Source of the DNA: Shinella sp. XGS7
GTDB lineage: Bacteria > Pseudomonadota > Gammaproteobacteria > Burkholderiales > Burkholderiaceae_C
Length of the DNA: 64,000 bases
Assembly (NCBI RefSeq): GCF_020535565.1
Contig: NZ_CP084758.1
Coordinates: 2,383,501 to 2,447,500 of the forward strand
Reading direction: 5' to 3'
Part shown: positions 8,775 to 17,628 of the stretch, piece by piece
Numbering within the stretch: position 1 is the stretch's first letter
Layout: each line of letters begins with the position of its first letter
Notes under the pieces: model-generated
The model's database searches: none
Told to the model about the DNA's origin: nothing
Seen by the model: the letters and a program-made list of their open reading frames with translations, nothing else
Translations under genes and position numbers: made by a program

Positions 8775-9581
8775 TCACCCCGCCCGAATCTGCAAAAGCC
8801 TCGAAATGCTCTGCGCCGCCTCCAGCAGCCGGGGCAGGTGCTGGGCCAGCAGGCTCTCGGGCGGATTGCGGTTGACCTGGGTGCTCACATTGAGCGCGGC
8901 CACGGTGCGGCCGCTGCGGTCCACGATGGGGGCGGCCAGGGATACCAGGCCCTCTTCCAGCTCCTGGTTCACCAGGCACCAGCCCTGCTCGCGCGCGGCG
9001 GCGATGCGCAGGCGCAATTCCTCCAGGCTGGGCACGGTGCGGGCGGTGAAGCGCTGCAGCGCCAGCGCGGCCAGATGGGCCTCCAGCTCATCGGGCGGCA
9101 GGGCCGCCAGCAGCACCCGGCCCATGGAGGTGCACCAGGCCGGCAGCCGGCTGCCCAGGCCCAGATTGATGCTCATGATCTTGCGCGCCGGCACGCGCAG
9201 CACATAGACGATGTCCTCGCCCTCCAGCACCGCGGCCGAGCAGCTCTCGCGCAGATCGGCCACCAGGGTCTGCATCACCGGCTCGGCGAACTGCCACAGG
9301 GGCTGGGACGAGAGATAGGCGAAGCCCAGGTCCAGGATCTTGGGCGTCAGGTAGAACAGGCGGCCGTCACTGCGCACATAGCCCAGGGTCTCCAGCGTGA
9401 GCAGGATGCGGCGCGCGCCGGCGCGCGTCAGGCCGCAGCGCTTGGCCACCTCGGTGAGCGTCTGGCGCGGGGCCTCGGCATTGAAGGCCCGGATCACCGC
9501 CAGGCCACGCGCGAACGACTGCACATAGCTGTCGCCGGGCTTCAGGGCCGGAAGGGCGGGGGCGGTGCTCGTCTCGTTCAT
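8775..9581 (-). CDS. IclR-family regulator, PcaR/PobR-like
   Basis: 268 residues: an N-terminal winged helix (~residues 20-80, [19 protein letters not shown] as recognition region) and a C-terminal IclR effector domain (~90-260). The C-terminal LNVSTQVNR and the overall layout resemble the PcaR/PcaU/PobR branch, which senses protocatechuate-pathway acids. No pca genes lie nearby, so the target is unknown. It is convergent with phaB and diverges from the AIM24 gene across 85 bp. Codon use matches the host. Confidence 0.85.
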   Translation of the reverse strand: MNETSTAPALPALKPGDSYVQSFARGLAVIRAFNAEAPRQTLTEVAKRCGLTRAGARRILLTLETLGYVRSDGRLFYLTPKILDLGFAYLSSQPLWQFAEPVMQTLVADLRESCSAAVLEGEDIVYVLRVPARKIMSINLGLGSRLPAWCTSMGRVLLAALPPDELEAHLAALALQRFTARTVPSLEELRLRIAAAREQGWCLVNQELEEGLVSLAAPIVDRSGRTVAALNVSTQVNRNPPESLLAQHLPRLLEAAQSISRLLQIRAG

Positions 9582-9666
9582 GGTTGCCCAGTATAGGCAG
9601 GCCGGATTTGGTTACCATCGCGGCCGTTTCACAGTGGTTGGCCTCAAGGGCCGGGAGAACGAAGCG

Positions 9667-10485
9667 ATGGCAATGGACGTGGTGGATTACGAGATCAAGG
9701 GCAGCGAGATGCAGTTCGTCGAGGTCGAGCTCGATCCCGGCGAGGCGGCCATCGGCGAGGCGGGCAGCATGATGTTCATGGATGCCGGCATCGCCATGGA
9801 CACGGTGTTCGGTGACGGCTCCAAGCAGCAGGGCGGCTTCTTCGGCAAGCTGCTGGGGGCGGGCAAGCGCCTGATCACCGGCGAATCGCTGTTCACGACC
9901 ATCTACACCAACAACGCTGGCGGCAAGCAGCGCGTGGCCTTCGCCGCGCCCTATCCGGGCAAGATCCTGCCCATGGATCTGCGCCAGCTGGGCGGCACCC
10001 TGATCTGCCAGAAGGATGCCTTCCTGTGCGCGGCGCGCGGCGTCTCGCTGGGCATCGCCATCCAGCAGAAGCTCAGCACCGGCTTCTTCGGCGGCGAGGG
10101 CTTCATCATGCAGAAGCTCGAGGGCGACGGCCTGGCCTTTGTGCACGCCGGTGGCACGGTGGTGCGCCGCACCCTGCAGCCCGGCCAGACCCTGCTGGTG
10201 GACACCGGCTGCGTGGTGGCCTACACGCCCGGCGTGGACTTCGAGATCCAGTACGTGGGCAAGATCAAGACCGCGCTGTTTGGCGGCGAGGGCCTGTTCC
10301 TGGCCAAGCTGACCGGCCCGGGCGAAGTCTGGCTGCAGAGCCTGCCCTTCTCGCGTCTGGCCTCGCGCATCTTCGCCGCCGCGCCCCAGACCGGCGGTGG
10401 CGGCCGTGAGGAAGGTTCGCTGCTGGGCGGCATCGCGGCCGGCGGCCTGCTGGGCGGGGTGCTCGGCGGTGGCGATGACGAGTGA
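9667..10485 (+). CDS. TIGR00266/AIM24 family protein
   Basis: 272 residues of the AIM24 (TIGR00266) family of beta-rich proteins with no settled biochemical role. The recognisable core includes [13 protein letters not shown] and repeated glycine-aromatic turns ([22 protein letters not shown]). The C-terminus is a glycine-rich tail ending GGGDDE. The start at 9667 follows GGGAGA; an upstream extension to 9565 overlaps the divergent IclR gene and is not conserved. A strong terminator follows at 10570. Confidence 0.85.
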   Translation: MAMDVVDYEIKGSEMQFVEVELDPGEAAIGEAGSMMFMDAGIAMDTVFGDGSKQQGGFFGKLLGAGKRLITGESLFTTIYTNNAGGKQRVAFAAPYPGKILPMDLRQLGGTLICQKDAFLCAARGVSLGIAIQQKLSTGFFGGEGFIMQKLEGDGLAFVHAGGTVVRRTLQPGQTLLVDTGCVVAYTPGVDFEIQYVGKIKTALFGGEGLFLAKLTGPGEVWLQSLPFSRLASRIFAAAPQTGGGGREEGSLLGGIAAGGLLGGVLGGGDDE

Positions 10486-10569
10486 GTGAGTCGGCCTGAT
10501 GGGGGCGGGGGCCCGGGGCGGACTTGATCCTTCTTAAGCTGGGCCCAATCCACCCCCGCCTACACTTGA

Positions 10570-10600
10570 GGGCAGTGCACGCACTGCCCTTTGTCTTTTC
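10570..10600 (+). terminator. Rho-independent terminator after the AIM24 gene
   Basis: Stem GGGCAGTG/CACTGCCC (10570-10577/10582-10589), loop CACG, followed by TTTGTCTTTT. It separates the AIM24 gene from the YVTN gene, leaving about 60 bp for a downstream promoter. Confidence 0.85.
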
Positions 10601-10658
10601 TGTCTCCCTGTGCCGCGGTCGCGGCCCGGGCCGTGCGTCGAATCCAAGGAATGAGAGC

Positions 10659-11681
10659 TTGCTGACCTCCATCGCAAACCGCTGGCCGCAGGCGCTGGCG
10701 CGTCTGGCCCTTGCCGGCCTGCTGGGTACCGCCGGCGCGGCGGCCTGGGCCAACAGTCCCGCCAACAGCCCCATCTTCGTGCTGAACTCGCTGGACGCCG
10801 ACATTAGTGTGGTCGACCCGGTGAGCTTCACCCAGCTCAAGCGCATTCCCACCGGCAAGGAACCGCACCACCTCTACCTGACGCCGGACGAGAAGTCCCT
10901 GATCGTGGCCAACGCCCTGGGCGACTCGCTCACCTTCATCGACCCGCGCACGGCCCAGGTCCAGCGCGTGCTGCAAGGCATCAGCGACCCCTATCACCTG
11001 CGCTTCTCGCCGGACATGAAGTGGTTCGTCACCGCGGCCAACCGCCTGGACCATGTGGCCATCTACCGCTGGGTGCCTGGCGATGCGGCCAAGCCCCTGC
11101 AGCTGGTCAAGCGCGTGGAGGCGCCCAAGACGCCCAGCCATCTCTCCATCGACAGCAAGAGCTCCCTGCTCTATGTCTCGCTGCAGGACAGCGACGAGCT
11201 GATGGCCGTGAACCTGGCCGACCAGGCGCCGCGCTGGAAGATCAAGGTGGGCAAGATGCCGGCCGACATCTACCTGACCCCGGATGACAAGCACCTGCTG
11301 GTGGCCCTGACCGGCGATGCGGTGGTGGAGGTCTATGACGTGCAGGGTACCCAGCCGCGCCTGGTCAAGCGCCTGCCCACGGGCAAGGGCGCCCACTCCT
11401 TCCGCGCCCTGGGCGACAAGCGCCATGTCTTTGTGAGCAATCGCGCGGCCAACACCATCAGCAAGATCCAGCTTTCCGACTTCACGGTCGTGGCCGAGCT
11501 GCCCGGCCCTGGCGGCCCGGACGATATGGACGTGCTGGCCGACGGCAAGACCCTGCTGGTCACCTCGCGCTGGGCCGGCAAGCTGACCATGATCGATATC
11601 GAGAAGCGCCAGGTGCTGCGCAAGGTCAAGGTCGGCAAGTCGCCCCACGGCGTCTGGACACTCGACCACGCTCCGCGCTGA
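10659..11681 (+). CDS. Secreted YVTN-type beta-propeller protein
   Basis: 340 residues. A signal peptide (arginines, then ALARLALAGLLGTAGAAAWA) precedes about seven propeller blades with repeated motifs such as SLIVANALGDSLTFID, KHLLVALTGDAVVEVYD and HVFVSNRAANTISKI. It is probably periplasmic. No catalytic residues are recognisable; such proteins often bind partners or ligands. I chose a TTG start at 10659, 8 bp after AAGGA, because the nearest ATG (10651) is out of frame and the upstream in-frame ATG-less region looks non-coding. Its stop overlaps the next start by one base. Confidence 0.8.
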   Translation: MLTSIANRWPQALARLALAGLLGTAGAAAWANSPANSPIFVLNSLDADISVVDPVSFTQLKRIPTGKEPHHLYLTPDEKSLIVANALGDSLTFIDPRTAQVQRVLQGISDPYHLRFSPDMKWFVTAANRLDHVAIYRWVPGDAAKPLQLVKRVEAPKTPSHLSIDSKSSLLYVSLQDSDELMAVNLADQAPRWKIKVGKMPADIYLTPDDKHLLVALTGDAVVEVYDVQGTQPRLVKRLPTGKGAHSFRALGDKRHVFVSNRAANTISKIQLSDFTVVAELPGPGGPDDMDVLADGKTLLVTSRWAGKLTMIDIEKRQVLRKVKVGKSPHGVWTLDHAPR

Positions 11682-12523
11682 TGATGATCAGGGCACGTGC
11701 CTGGGCCTGTGCCGCGCTGGCGGCCGTGCATCTGGGGGCCTCGGCCTGCCAGGCCGGCGAGAAGCCGGTCTTCCTGACTTTTGACACCGGCCATATGGGG
11801 GTGGCACCCCTGGTGGCCGAGCTGATCAGGAAGCACCAGCTGCGCCTGACCTTCTTCCTGGCCGAGGAGCCCACGCTCAACGGCGGCAGCACCCTGGACG
11901 AGCAGTGGGCGCCCTGGTGGCGCGAGCGCGCGGCCGAGGGCCATGACTTCGGCTCCCACACCTGGGCCCATGACATCTGGCTGGCCGATCTGCCGCCGGG
12001 GCCGGACGGCGAGCCGCGCTTTCGTTTCCGCACCCAGGCCGGCGAGCAGCCGGCGCGTTACCGCGAGCTCAGCGCCCGCGAGTACTGCGAGGAGCTGAAG
12101 AAGCCGGCCCAGCGCTTCAAGGCCATGACCGGGCGCGAGATGGGCCCCATTTTCCGCGCGCCCGCGGGCAAGGCCTCCAAGGCCTTGCTGGATGCGGCCC
12201 GCGCCTGCGGCTTCGAGCATGTGCCCTGGAGCGCCGCGGGCTTTCTGGGCGATGAGCTGGACAGCCGGCGCTACCCCAATGCCCCGCTGCTGGACAAGGC
12301 CCTGCGGGATGTGCGTCCCGGCGATATCCTGCTGGCCCATCTGGGCATCTGGTCGCGCCAGGAAGCCTGGGCGCCGGCGGTGCTGGAGCCCCTGATCGAA
12401 GGCCTGAAGGCACGGGGCATGTGCTTTGCGCCGCTGCGCGAGCATCCGCGCTATGCCCGCCTGATGAACCCGCTGAACCCGATGAACCCGCCGGCGGCGG
12501 CCAGCAAGCCCCGCCAGCCCTGA
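11681..12523 (+). CDS. Exported NodB-like polysaccharide deacetylase
   Basis: 280 residues: a signal sequence (cleavage near residue 22-26) and a NodB homology domain. Motif 1 is TFDTGH (residues 33-38), so the usual second Asp, a metal ligand in TFDDG enzymes, is Thr36. Motif 2 is intact (SHTWAH, His93 and His97). Family enzymes remove acetyl groups from N-acetylated glycans. The altered motif seems to belong to a distinct Burkholderiales subgroup, so activity and substrate are open. The C-terminus has a short MNPLNPMNPP repeat. It overlaps the propeller gene by one base and is 4 bp from the hydroxylase gene, so co-expression is likely. Confidence 0.82.
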   Translation: MMIRARAWACAALAAVHLGASACQAGEKPVFLTFDTGHMGVAPLVAELIRKHQLRLTFFLAEEPTLNGGSTLDEQWAPWWRERAAEGHDFGSHTWAHDIWLADLPPGPDGEPRFRFRTQAGEQPARYRELSAREYCEELKKPAQRFKAMTGREMGPIFRAPAGKASKALLDAARACGFEHVPWSAAGFLGDELDSRRYPNAPLLDKALRDVRPGDILLAHLGIWSRQEAWAPAVLEPLIEGLKARGMCFAPLREHPRYARLMNPLNPMNPPAAASKPRQP

Positions 12524-12527
12524 GAGC

Positions 12528-13505
12528 ATGGACGCCCTGATCGAGAGCTTTGACACCGCCCAGCAATGGCTGTTCGAGCAGCTGTTGCAGCCCCTGATGT
12601 TTGCCCTGGGCCTGGGCAATCTGCTGGAGGACGGCTATGCCGCCACCGGCTGGCTGCTGGTGGGCCTGCTCCAGCTCCTGGTGATGATCACCCTGTTCCG
12701 CGCCCTGGAGCGCTGGCGGCCGGTGGAGCCGGTCAGCGATCCCGCCGCGGTGCGCGTGGATGTGATCTACACCCTGATCCATCGCCTGGGTCTGGTGCGG
12801 GTGGTGCTGTTCTTCGCCATCGAGCCGCTGTGGGACGCGCTCTCCGGCCAGATGCGCCTGGCGGGTGTGCCCACCTTGCAGCTCGAGGCCCTGTGGCCGG
12901 GCGTTAGCGACATTCCCTGGGTGAGCTTCCTGCTCTACCTGCTGCTCTTCGACTTCGTGAACTACTGGCTGCACCGTGCCCAGCACCAGTTCCACTGGTG
13001 GTGGCAGCTGCATGCCCTGCACCATAGCCAGCGCCAGATGACCTTGTGGAGCGACACCCGCAACCATCTGCTGGACGATGTGCTGATCGACGCGGCCTTT
13101 GTGTTGCTGGCCCGCCTGGTGGGCGTGGGGCCGGGGCAGTTCGTGGCCCTGGTGGCGATCTCGCAGCTGGTGGAGAGCTTCTCGCACGCCAATGTGCGCC
13201 TGTGGTTCGGGGCCTGGCTGGAGCGCGTGCTGGTGAGCCCGCGCTTTCATCGCCGCCATCACGCCATTGGCATCGGTCACGAGGCCGAGGGCGGGCGCGG
13301 CACCCTGGGCGGCTGCAATTTCGCGGTGCTCTTTCCCATCTGGGACCAGCTCTTCGGCACGGCCGACTGGCAGCTGCGCTATGAACCCACCGGCATCCGC
13401 GATCAGCTGCCGCAGGAGGGCGGGCGCGACTACGGGCGCGGATTCTGGGCCCAGCAGTGGCTGGGTCTGCGCCGCTTGGCCGGCCAGCTGCTGCCGCGGC
13501 GCTGA
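12528..13505 (+). CDS. Membrane fatty acid hydroxylase / sterol desaturase family protein
   Basis: 325 residues with four or five hydrophobic segments. The three histidine clusters of the non-haem di-iron hydroxylase superfamily are present: HRAQH, HALHHS and HRRHH. Members insert oxygen into, or desaturate, lipid chains in the inner membrane. The substrate cannot be deduced, since lipid A, ornithine lipid and carotenoid hydroxylases share these motifs. It starts 4 bp after the deacetylase gene, in the same run as the propeller and the EI24 gene, which suggests an envelope role. Confidence 0.85.
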   Translation: MDALIESFDTAQQWLFEQLLQPLMFALGLGNLLEDGYAATGWLLVGLLQLLVMITLFRALERWRPVEPVSDPAAVRVDVIYTLIHRLGLVRVVLFFAIEPLWDALSGQMRLAGVPTLQLEALWPGVSDIPWVSFLLYLLLFDFVNYWLHRAQHQFHWWWQLHALHHSQRQMTLWSDTRNHLLDDVLIDAAFVLLARLVGVGPGQFVALVAISQLVESFSHANVRLWFGAWLERVLVSPRFHRRHHAIGIGHEAEGGRGTLGGCNFAVLFPIWDQLFGTADWQLRYEPTGIRDQLPQEGGRDYGRGFWAQQWLGLRRLAGQLLPRR

Positions 13506-13553
13506 CGGGTATGCTTGCAGTCTGGAGCGACTGCAAGAAGAGAGATCCCGACG

Positions 13554-14471
13554 ATGGTGAACACCATGGGCCGCCTGGCCGATGCCTGCTGGCGCGCCGC
13601 CGCCTACTGCCTGCATCCGCGTGTCATCGGCCTGTCCCTGCTGCCCCTGCTTGTGGCCGCCGGCCTGAGCGTGGGCCTGGCCTATTTCTTCTGGGAACCG
13701 GCGGTGGACGCGGTGCGCGCCACGCTCGAATCCTGGCTGCTGGTGGAGAGCCTGCTGCGCTGGCTGGCCAGCGTGGGCGGGGAGGGCTTTCGCAGCGTGA
13801 TCGCGCCCCTGCTGGTCATCGTCATGGCCCTGCCCCTGGTGATGGTGCTGAGCCTGGTGCTGGTGGCCCTGCTGATGACGCCCTCCATCGTGGCCCTGGT
13901 GGCCGAGCGCCGCTTTCCCACGCTGGAACGCAAACAGGGGGCGCACTGGTGGCAGGGGCTGGCCTGGTCCCTGCTGTGCTCGGCGGGGGCCCTGCTGGCG
14001 CTGTTCCTGAGCATGCCCTTCTGGCTGATTCCGCCTCTGGTGTTGGTGCTGCCGCCGCTGATCTGGGGCTGGCTGTCCTACCGGGTCTTCACCTTCGATG
14101 TGCTGGCCGAGCATGCCTCGCCCGAGGAGCGGCGCGAGCTCATGCGCGCGCATCGCCTGCCCCTGCTCACCATGGGCGTGGTCACCGGCTATCTGGGCGC
14201 CGCGCCCGCCATGATCTGGGCCTTTGGCGTGCTGACCGTGGTCTTCGCGCCGGTGCTGGTGGTGCTGACGGTCTGGCTCTACACCCTGGTCTTTGCCTTC
14301 TCCACCTTGTGGTTCGCGCATTACGCACTGGCCGCGCTTGCTGCCCAACGTGCCGAGCAGGCTGCGGCGGCGGCGGCAGCCGTCCCGCCCGCCGCGCCGG
14401 TGGAGGTGCTGGACGCCGCGCCCGAAGGGGCCGCCATGCCGCCTGCGCCGCCCCCGCCGCTGCTGCCCTGA
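13554..14471 (+). CDS. EI24-domain integral membrane protein
   Basis: 305 residues with about six TM segments and the EI24/CysZ-type fold; the C-terminus is Ala/Pro-rich. Bacterial EI24 proteins are mostly uncharacterised, and CysZ is a sulfate channel. No cys genes are nearby, so a sulfate role is not supported. The start at 13554 (MVNTMGRL) follows AGAGAG; an upstream GTG or ATG would add 13 residues. It lies 48 bp after the hydroxylase gene. Confidence 0.78.
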   Translation: MVNTMGRLADACWRAAAYCLHPRVIGLSLLPLLVAAGLSVGLAYFFWEPAVDAVRATLESWLLVESLLRWLASVGGEGFRSVIAPLLVIVMALPLVMVLSLVLVALLMTPSIVALVAERRFPTLERKQGAHWWQGLAWSLLCSAGALLALFLSMPFWLIPPLVLVLPPLIWGWLSYRVFTFDVLAEHASPEERRELMRAHRLPLLTMGVVTGYLGAAPAMIWAFGVLTVVFAPVLVVLTVWLYTLVFAFSTLWFAHYALAALAAQRAEQAAAAAAAVPPAAPVEVLDAAPEGAAMPPAPPPPLLP

Positions 14472-14501
14472 GTCTGTTTTCCTTCTTCAGCCTTTTCCGC
14501 C

Positions 14502-15308
14502 ATGAACATCGGCCTGATCATCGTTGGCGATGAAATCCTGTCCGGCAAGCGCCAGGACAAGCACCTCGCCACCTTCATTGCCCTGCTGGCCGCGCGCGGC
14601 CTGAGCCTGTCCTGGGCCGAGTATGTGGGGGACGACCGCGAGCGGCTCACCGCCACCTTGCGCCGGGCCTTTGCCAGCGGCGATCTGGTGGTCAGCTGCG
14701 GCGGCATCGGCGCCACACCCGACGACCACACCCGCCAGGCCGCGGCCGCCGCCCTGGGGCGCGAGCTGCTGATCCACCCCGGCGCCCGCGAGCTGATCTG
14801 GGGCCGCATCCAGGAGATGGCGGCCGAGCAGGGTCAGGCGGCCGATGCCGAACACCCGGACAGCCTGCGCCGCTTCGAGATGGGCCGCTTCCCCGCCGGG
14901 GCCGAGCTGATCCCCAACCCCTACAACCGCATTCCCGGCTTCTTCGTGGGCACGGTCTACTTCGTGCCGGGCTTCCCGGTCATGGCCCACCCCATGATGG
15001 AGTGGGTGCTGGACCAGCGCCACGCCGACCTGCACCGCGCCACCGGCGTGCGCGAGCGCTCCCTGATCGTCAGCGGCGCCATGGAGGCCACGCTGACGCC
15101 GCTGATGGAGCGCATCGAGGCCGAGCATGCCGGCATCAAGGTCTTCAGCCTGCCCAGCGTGGACCATCCGCAGTGGGGGCGCCATATCGAGCTGGGCGTC
15201 AAGGCCGGCCCCGAACTGGGCGAGCCGGCCCTGCTGCAGGCCTACGAGGCGCTCAAAACCGGTCTGATCCAGTTTGGTGCATTGATAAGAACCGAATTGG
15301 TGCGCTAG
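14502..15308 (+). CDS. CinA/MoaB-type molybdopterin-binding domain protein
   Basis: 268 residues, essentially a stand-alone CinA N-terminal domain. Motifs are IIVGDEILSGKRQDKH near the N-terminus and SCGGIGATPDD, which correspond to the molybdopterin/nucleotide-binding core. The PncC deamidase domain of full CinA is absent. Proteins of this type are annotated as competence/damage-inducible or molybdenum-cofactor-related; the role is unproven. It starts 30 bp after the EI24 gene and ends just before the glnA control region. Confidence 0.82.
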   Translation: MNIGLIIVGDEILSGKRQDKHLATFIALLAARGLSLSWAEYVGDDRERLTATLRRAFASGDLVVSCGGIGATPDDHTRQAAAAALGRELLIHPGARELIWGRIQEMAAEQGQAADAEHPDSLRRFEMGRFPAGAELIPNPYNRIPGFFVGTVYFVPGFPVMAHPMMEWVLDQRHADLHRATGVRERSLIVSGAMEATLTPLMERIEAEHAGIKVFSLPSVDHPQWGRHIELGVKAGPELGEPALLQAYEALKTGLIQFGALIRTELVR

Positions 15309-15310
15309 GA

Positions 15311-15326
15311 TGCACCGCGCTGGTGC
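15311..15326. promoter_or_regulatory. NtrC-binding site (upstream activator) for glnA
   Basis: TGCACCGCGCTGGTGC is a near-perfect match to the NtrC consensus (GCACC, 5 bases, GGTGC). It sits about 130 bp upstream of the sigma-54 promoter, a normal enhancer distance. Confidence 0.75.
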
Positions 15327-15412
15327 CGGCGCGGGCCCGAGGTGGAGCGAATGGCCGCTGTTCCCGGGCGCGCAGCGCACCGAAAGCCGGCAAAGGCGCG
15401 AGATCATGGGGA

Positions 15413-15429
15413 TGCACCGTGCTGGCGCC
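15413..15429. promoter_or_regulatory. Second, weaker NtrC-like site
   Basis: TGCACCGTGCTGGCGCC keeps one half-site (GCACC) and a one-mismatch partner (GGCGC). It lies about 30 bp upstream of the -24 element. Confidence 0.5.
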
Positions 15430-15454
15430 TCTCGAGGGACCTTGGTGCCCGTGC

Positions 15455-15470
15455 TGGCACGCAAACTGCT
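15455..15470 (+). promoter_or_regulatory. Sigma-54 promoter of glnA
   Basis: TGGCACG (15455-15461) and CTGCT (15466-15470) give the -24 GG and -12 GC dinucleotides at correct spacing. The predicted transcript start is near 15481, about 75 bp before the glnA ATG. Together with two NtrC-like sites and the downstream ntrBC genes, this indicates induction under nitrogen limitation. Confidence 0.8.
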
Positions 15471-15555
15471 TTCTCTTGGATGGACGCCAAGAGGCGCTCG
15501 CCGAATTCTTTTTCGACGTATTCACACCCCGTCCCAATCCGCTTAGGAGTTTTTG

Positions 15556-16971
15556 ATGGCCAAGACCGTCGCCGACGTGATGCAAATGGTGAAGGACAAC
15601 GAAGTCAAGTTCGTTGACTTCCGTTTCACCGACACCCGTGGCAAGGAACAGCACGTGTCCGTGCCCGTGTCGCACTTCGATGAAGACAAGTTCTCGTCGG
15701 GCCATGCCTTCGACGGTTCTTCCATCGCCGGCTGGAAGGGCATCGAAGCCTCCGACATGCTGCTGATGCCGGACCCGAACACGGCCAATATCGACCCCTT
15801 CTTCGAAGAGCCGACCCTGATCCTGACCTGCGACGTCATCGATCCGGCCGACGGCAAGGCCTATGAGCGCGACCCGCGCTCCCTGGCCAAGCGCGCCGAG
15901 GCTTATCTGAAGTCCTCGGGCCTGGGCGACGCCGCCTTCTTCGGTCCCGAGCCCGAGTTCTTCATCTTTGACTCGGTGCGCTGGGCCAACGATATGTCGG
16001 GCTCCTTCTTCAAGATCGAGTCCGAGGAAGCCGCCTGGAACACCGGCAAGGAATACGAGCACGGCAACTCCGGCTACCGTCCCACCGTCAAGGGCGGCTA
16101 CTTCCCGGTGCCCCCGGTTGACTCCGGCCAGGACATGCGCTCGGAAATGTGCCTGGTGCTGGAACAGCTGGGCATCCCGGTTGAAGTGCATCACCACGAA
16201 GTGGCCAACGCCGGCCAGATGGAAATCGGCACCAAGTTCAGCTCCCTGGTGCAGCGCGCCGACTGGACCCAGCTGCAGAAGTACGTGATCCAGAACGTGG
16301 CCAATGCCTATGGCAAGACGGCCACCTTCATGCCGAAGCCGATCTTCGGCGACAACGGCTCGGGCATGCACGTGCACCTGTCGATCTGGAAGGACTCCAA
16401 GCCGACCTTCGCCGGCGACGAATATGCCGGTCTTTCGGAAAGCTGCCTCTACTTCATCGGCGGCATCATCAAGCATGCCAAGTCGATCAACGCCTTCACC
16501 AACCCGACGACGAACTCCTACAAGCGTCTCGTCCCGGGTTATGAAGCGCCGGTCCTGCTCGCCTACTCGGCCCGCAACCGCTCCGCCTCCTGCCGCATTC
16601 CGTTCGGCACGGGTCCGAAGTCCAAGCGCGTCGAAATCCGCTTCCCCGACCCGCTCGGCAACCCCTATCTCGGCTTCGCCGCCATGCTGATGGCCGGTCT
16701 CGACGGCATCAAGAACAAGATCCATCCCGGCAAGGCCATGGACAAGGATCTCTACGACCTGCCGCCGAAGGAACTGAAGAAGATCCCGACGGTCTGCGGC
16801 TCGCTGCGCGAAGCGCTGGAGAACCTCGACAAGGACCGCAAGTACCTGACGGCCGGCGGCGTGTTCGACGACGACCAGATCGATTCCTACATCGAGCTGA
16901 AGATGGCGGAAGTCATGCGCTTCGAAATGACGCCGCACCCGGTCGAATTCGACATGTACTACTCGCTGTGA
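15556..16971 (+). CDS. glnA: Glutamine synthetase type I
   Basis: 471 residues, the length of GSI-beta enzymes. It makes glutamine from glutamate, ammonia and ATP as a cytosolic dodecamer. Visible landmarks are [11 protein letters not shown], the metal-binding [15 protein letters not shown], the ATP-site NRSASCRIP, and adenylylation target Tyr400 in DLYDLPP. The start at 15556 follows TAGGAG. The gene is a mosaic. In codons 1 to ~285 all 13 leucines are CTG, whereas the last ~180 codons contain eight CTC and one CTT. The C-terminus ([37 protein letters not shown]) matches rhizobial GlnA rather than betaproteobacterial GlnA. The frame is continuous to a normal stop. Confidence 0.96.
   Translation: MAKTVADVMQMVKDNEVKFVDFRFTDTRGKEQHVSVPVSHFDEDKFSSGHAFDGSSIAGWKGIEASDMLLMPDPNTANIDPFFEEPTLILTCDVIDPADGKAYERDPRSLAKRAEAYLKSSGLGDAAFFGPEPEFFIFDSVRWANDMSGSFFKIESEEAAWNTGKEYEHGNSGYRPTVKGGYFPVPPVDSGQDMRSEMCLVLEQLGIPVEVHHHEVANAGQMEIGTKFSSLVQRADWTQLQKYVIQNVANAYGKTATFMPKPIFGDNGSGMHVHLSIWKDSKPTFAGDEYAGLSESCLYFIGGIIKHAKSINAFTNPTTNSYKRLVPGYEAPVLLAYSARNRSASCRIPFGTGPKSKRVEIRFPDPLGNPYLGFAAMLMAGLDGIKNKIHPGKAMDKDLYDLPPKELKKIPTVCGSLREALENLDKDRKYLTAGGVFDDDQIDSYIELKMAEVMRFEMTPHPVEFDMYYSL
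16420..16971 (+). other. Alphaproteobacterial-looking patch in glnA
   Basis: It starts near the codons for EYAGLSESC and runs to the stop codon, about 550 bp. Codon choice and residues are of rhizobial type. Host-like sequence, with the terminator, resumes directly after the stop. Confidence 0.8.
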
Positions 16972-17026
16972 TGCGCATGGGCAGCGAGCGTGCCGGCCAC
17001 GCCACGCTGCCCCGGCCAGCGTGCGG

Positions 17027-17055
17027 GGGACGGCTTTGGCCGTCCCTTCTTTTTT
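17027..17055 (+). terminator. Rho-independent terminator after glnA
   Basis: Stem GGGACGGC/GCCGTCCC (17027-17034/17039-17046), loop TTTG, followed by TTCTTTTTT. It would limit read-through from glnA into ntrBC. Confidence 0.9.
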
Positions 17056-17085
17056 CCGCCCCGCGGCTTGCGCCACAATCGCGCC

Positions 17086-17583
17086 ATGTCCTATCGCCAC
17101 GCCTGCCTGCTGCTGAGCTTCCTGGCCCTCGCCTCCGGCGTCCAGGCCCAGGTCTACCGCTGCCCGGGACCGCCGGTGCTCTACACCGACGCGCTCACGC
17201 CCAAGGAGGCCCAGGAGAAAGGCTGTCGCTCGATAGACGGCACGCCGATCACCGTGTTGCAGTCGCCCAAGCCACGCGCCGCGGCGCCGGCATCCGGCGC
17301 GGCCACACCGGCGCGGAGCGGCAATGCTGAGGGCCGGGTGGACCCGGCCCAGCAGAAGGGCCGCGATGACGAGCGCCGCCGCGTGCTGGAGGCCGAGCTG
17401 CGCGACAGCGAGAGCCGTCTGGCGGAGCTGCAGCGCGAGTACCAGGGCGGTCAGCCCGAGCGCCGCGGCGATGAACGCAACTTCCAGAAGTACCTGGACC
17501 GGGTGGCCGAACTCAAGGCCAATATCGCCCGCCAGGAGGCCGACATCCAGGCCCTCAAGCGCGAGATCTCCAAGCTGCCCTGA
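17086..17583 (+). CDS. Secreted DUF4124-type protein with C-terminal coiled coil
   Basis: 165 residues. A signal peptide ends at VQA/Q (~residue 20). A DUF4124-like segment (QVYRCPGPPVLYTDA) follows, then a Pro/Ala linker and a charged heptad-rich coiled coil (~100-165). It is probably periplasmic. A gene of this kind between glnA and ntrB is common in Burkholderiales, but its role is unknown. The start at 17086 is supported by the signal peptide. It lies between the glnA terminator and ntrB. Confidence 0.8.
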   Translation: MSYRHACLLLSFLALASGVQAQVYRCPGPPVLYTDALTPKEAQEKGCRSIDGTPITVLQSPKPRAAAPASGAATPARSGNAEGRVDPAQQKGRDDERRRVLEAELRDSESRLAELQREYQGGQPERRGDERNFQKYLDRVAELKANIARQEADIQALKREISKLP

Positions 17584-17628
17584 GCGCCCTGCTCGGGGGG
17601 CGGCGGTCCGCAACGGGACCGTACGAGC

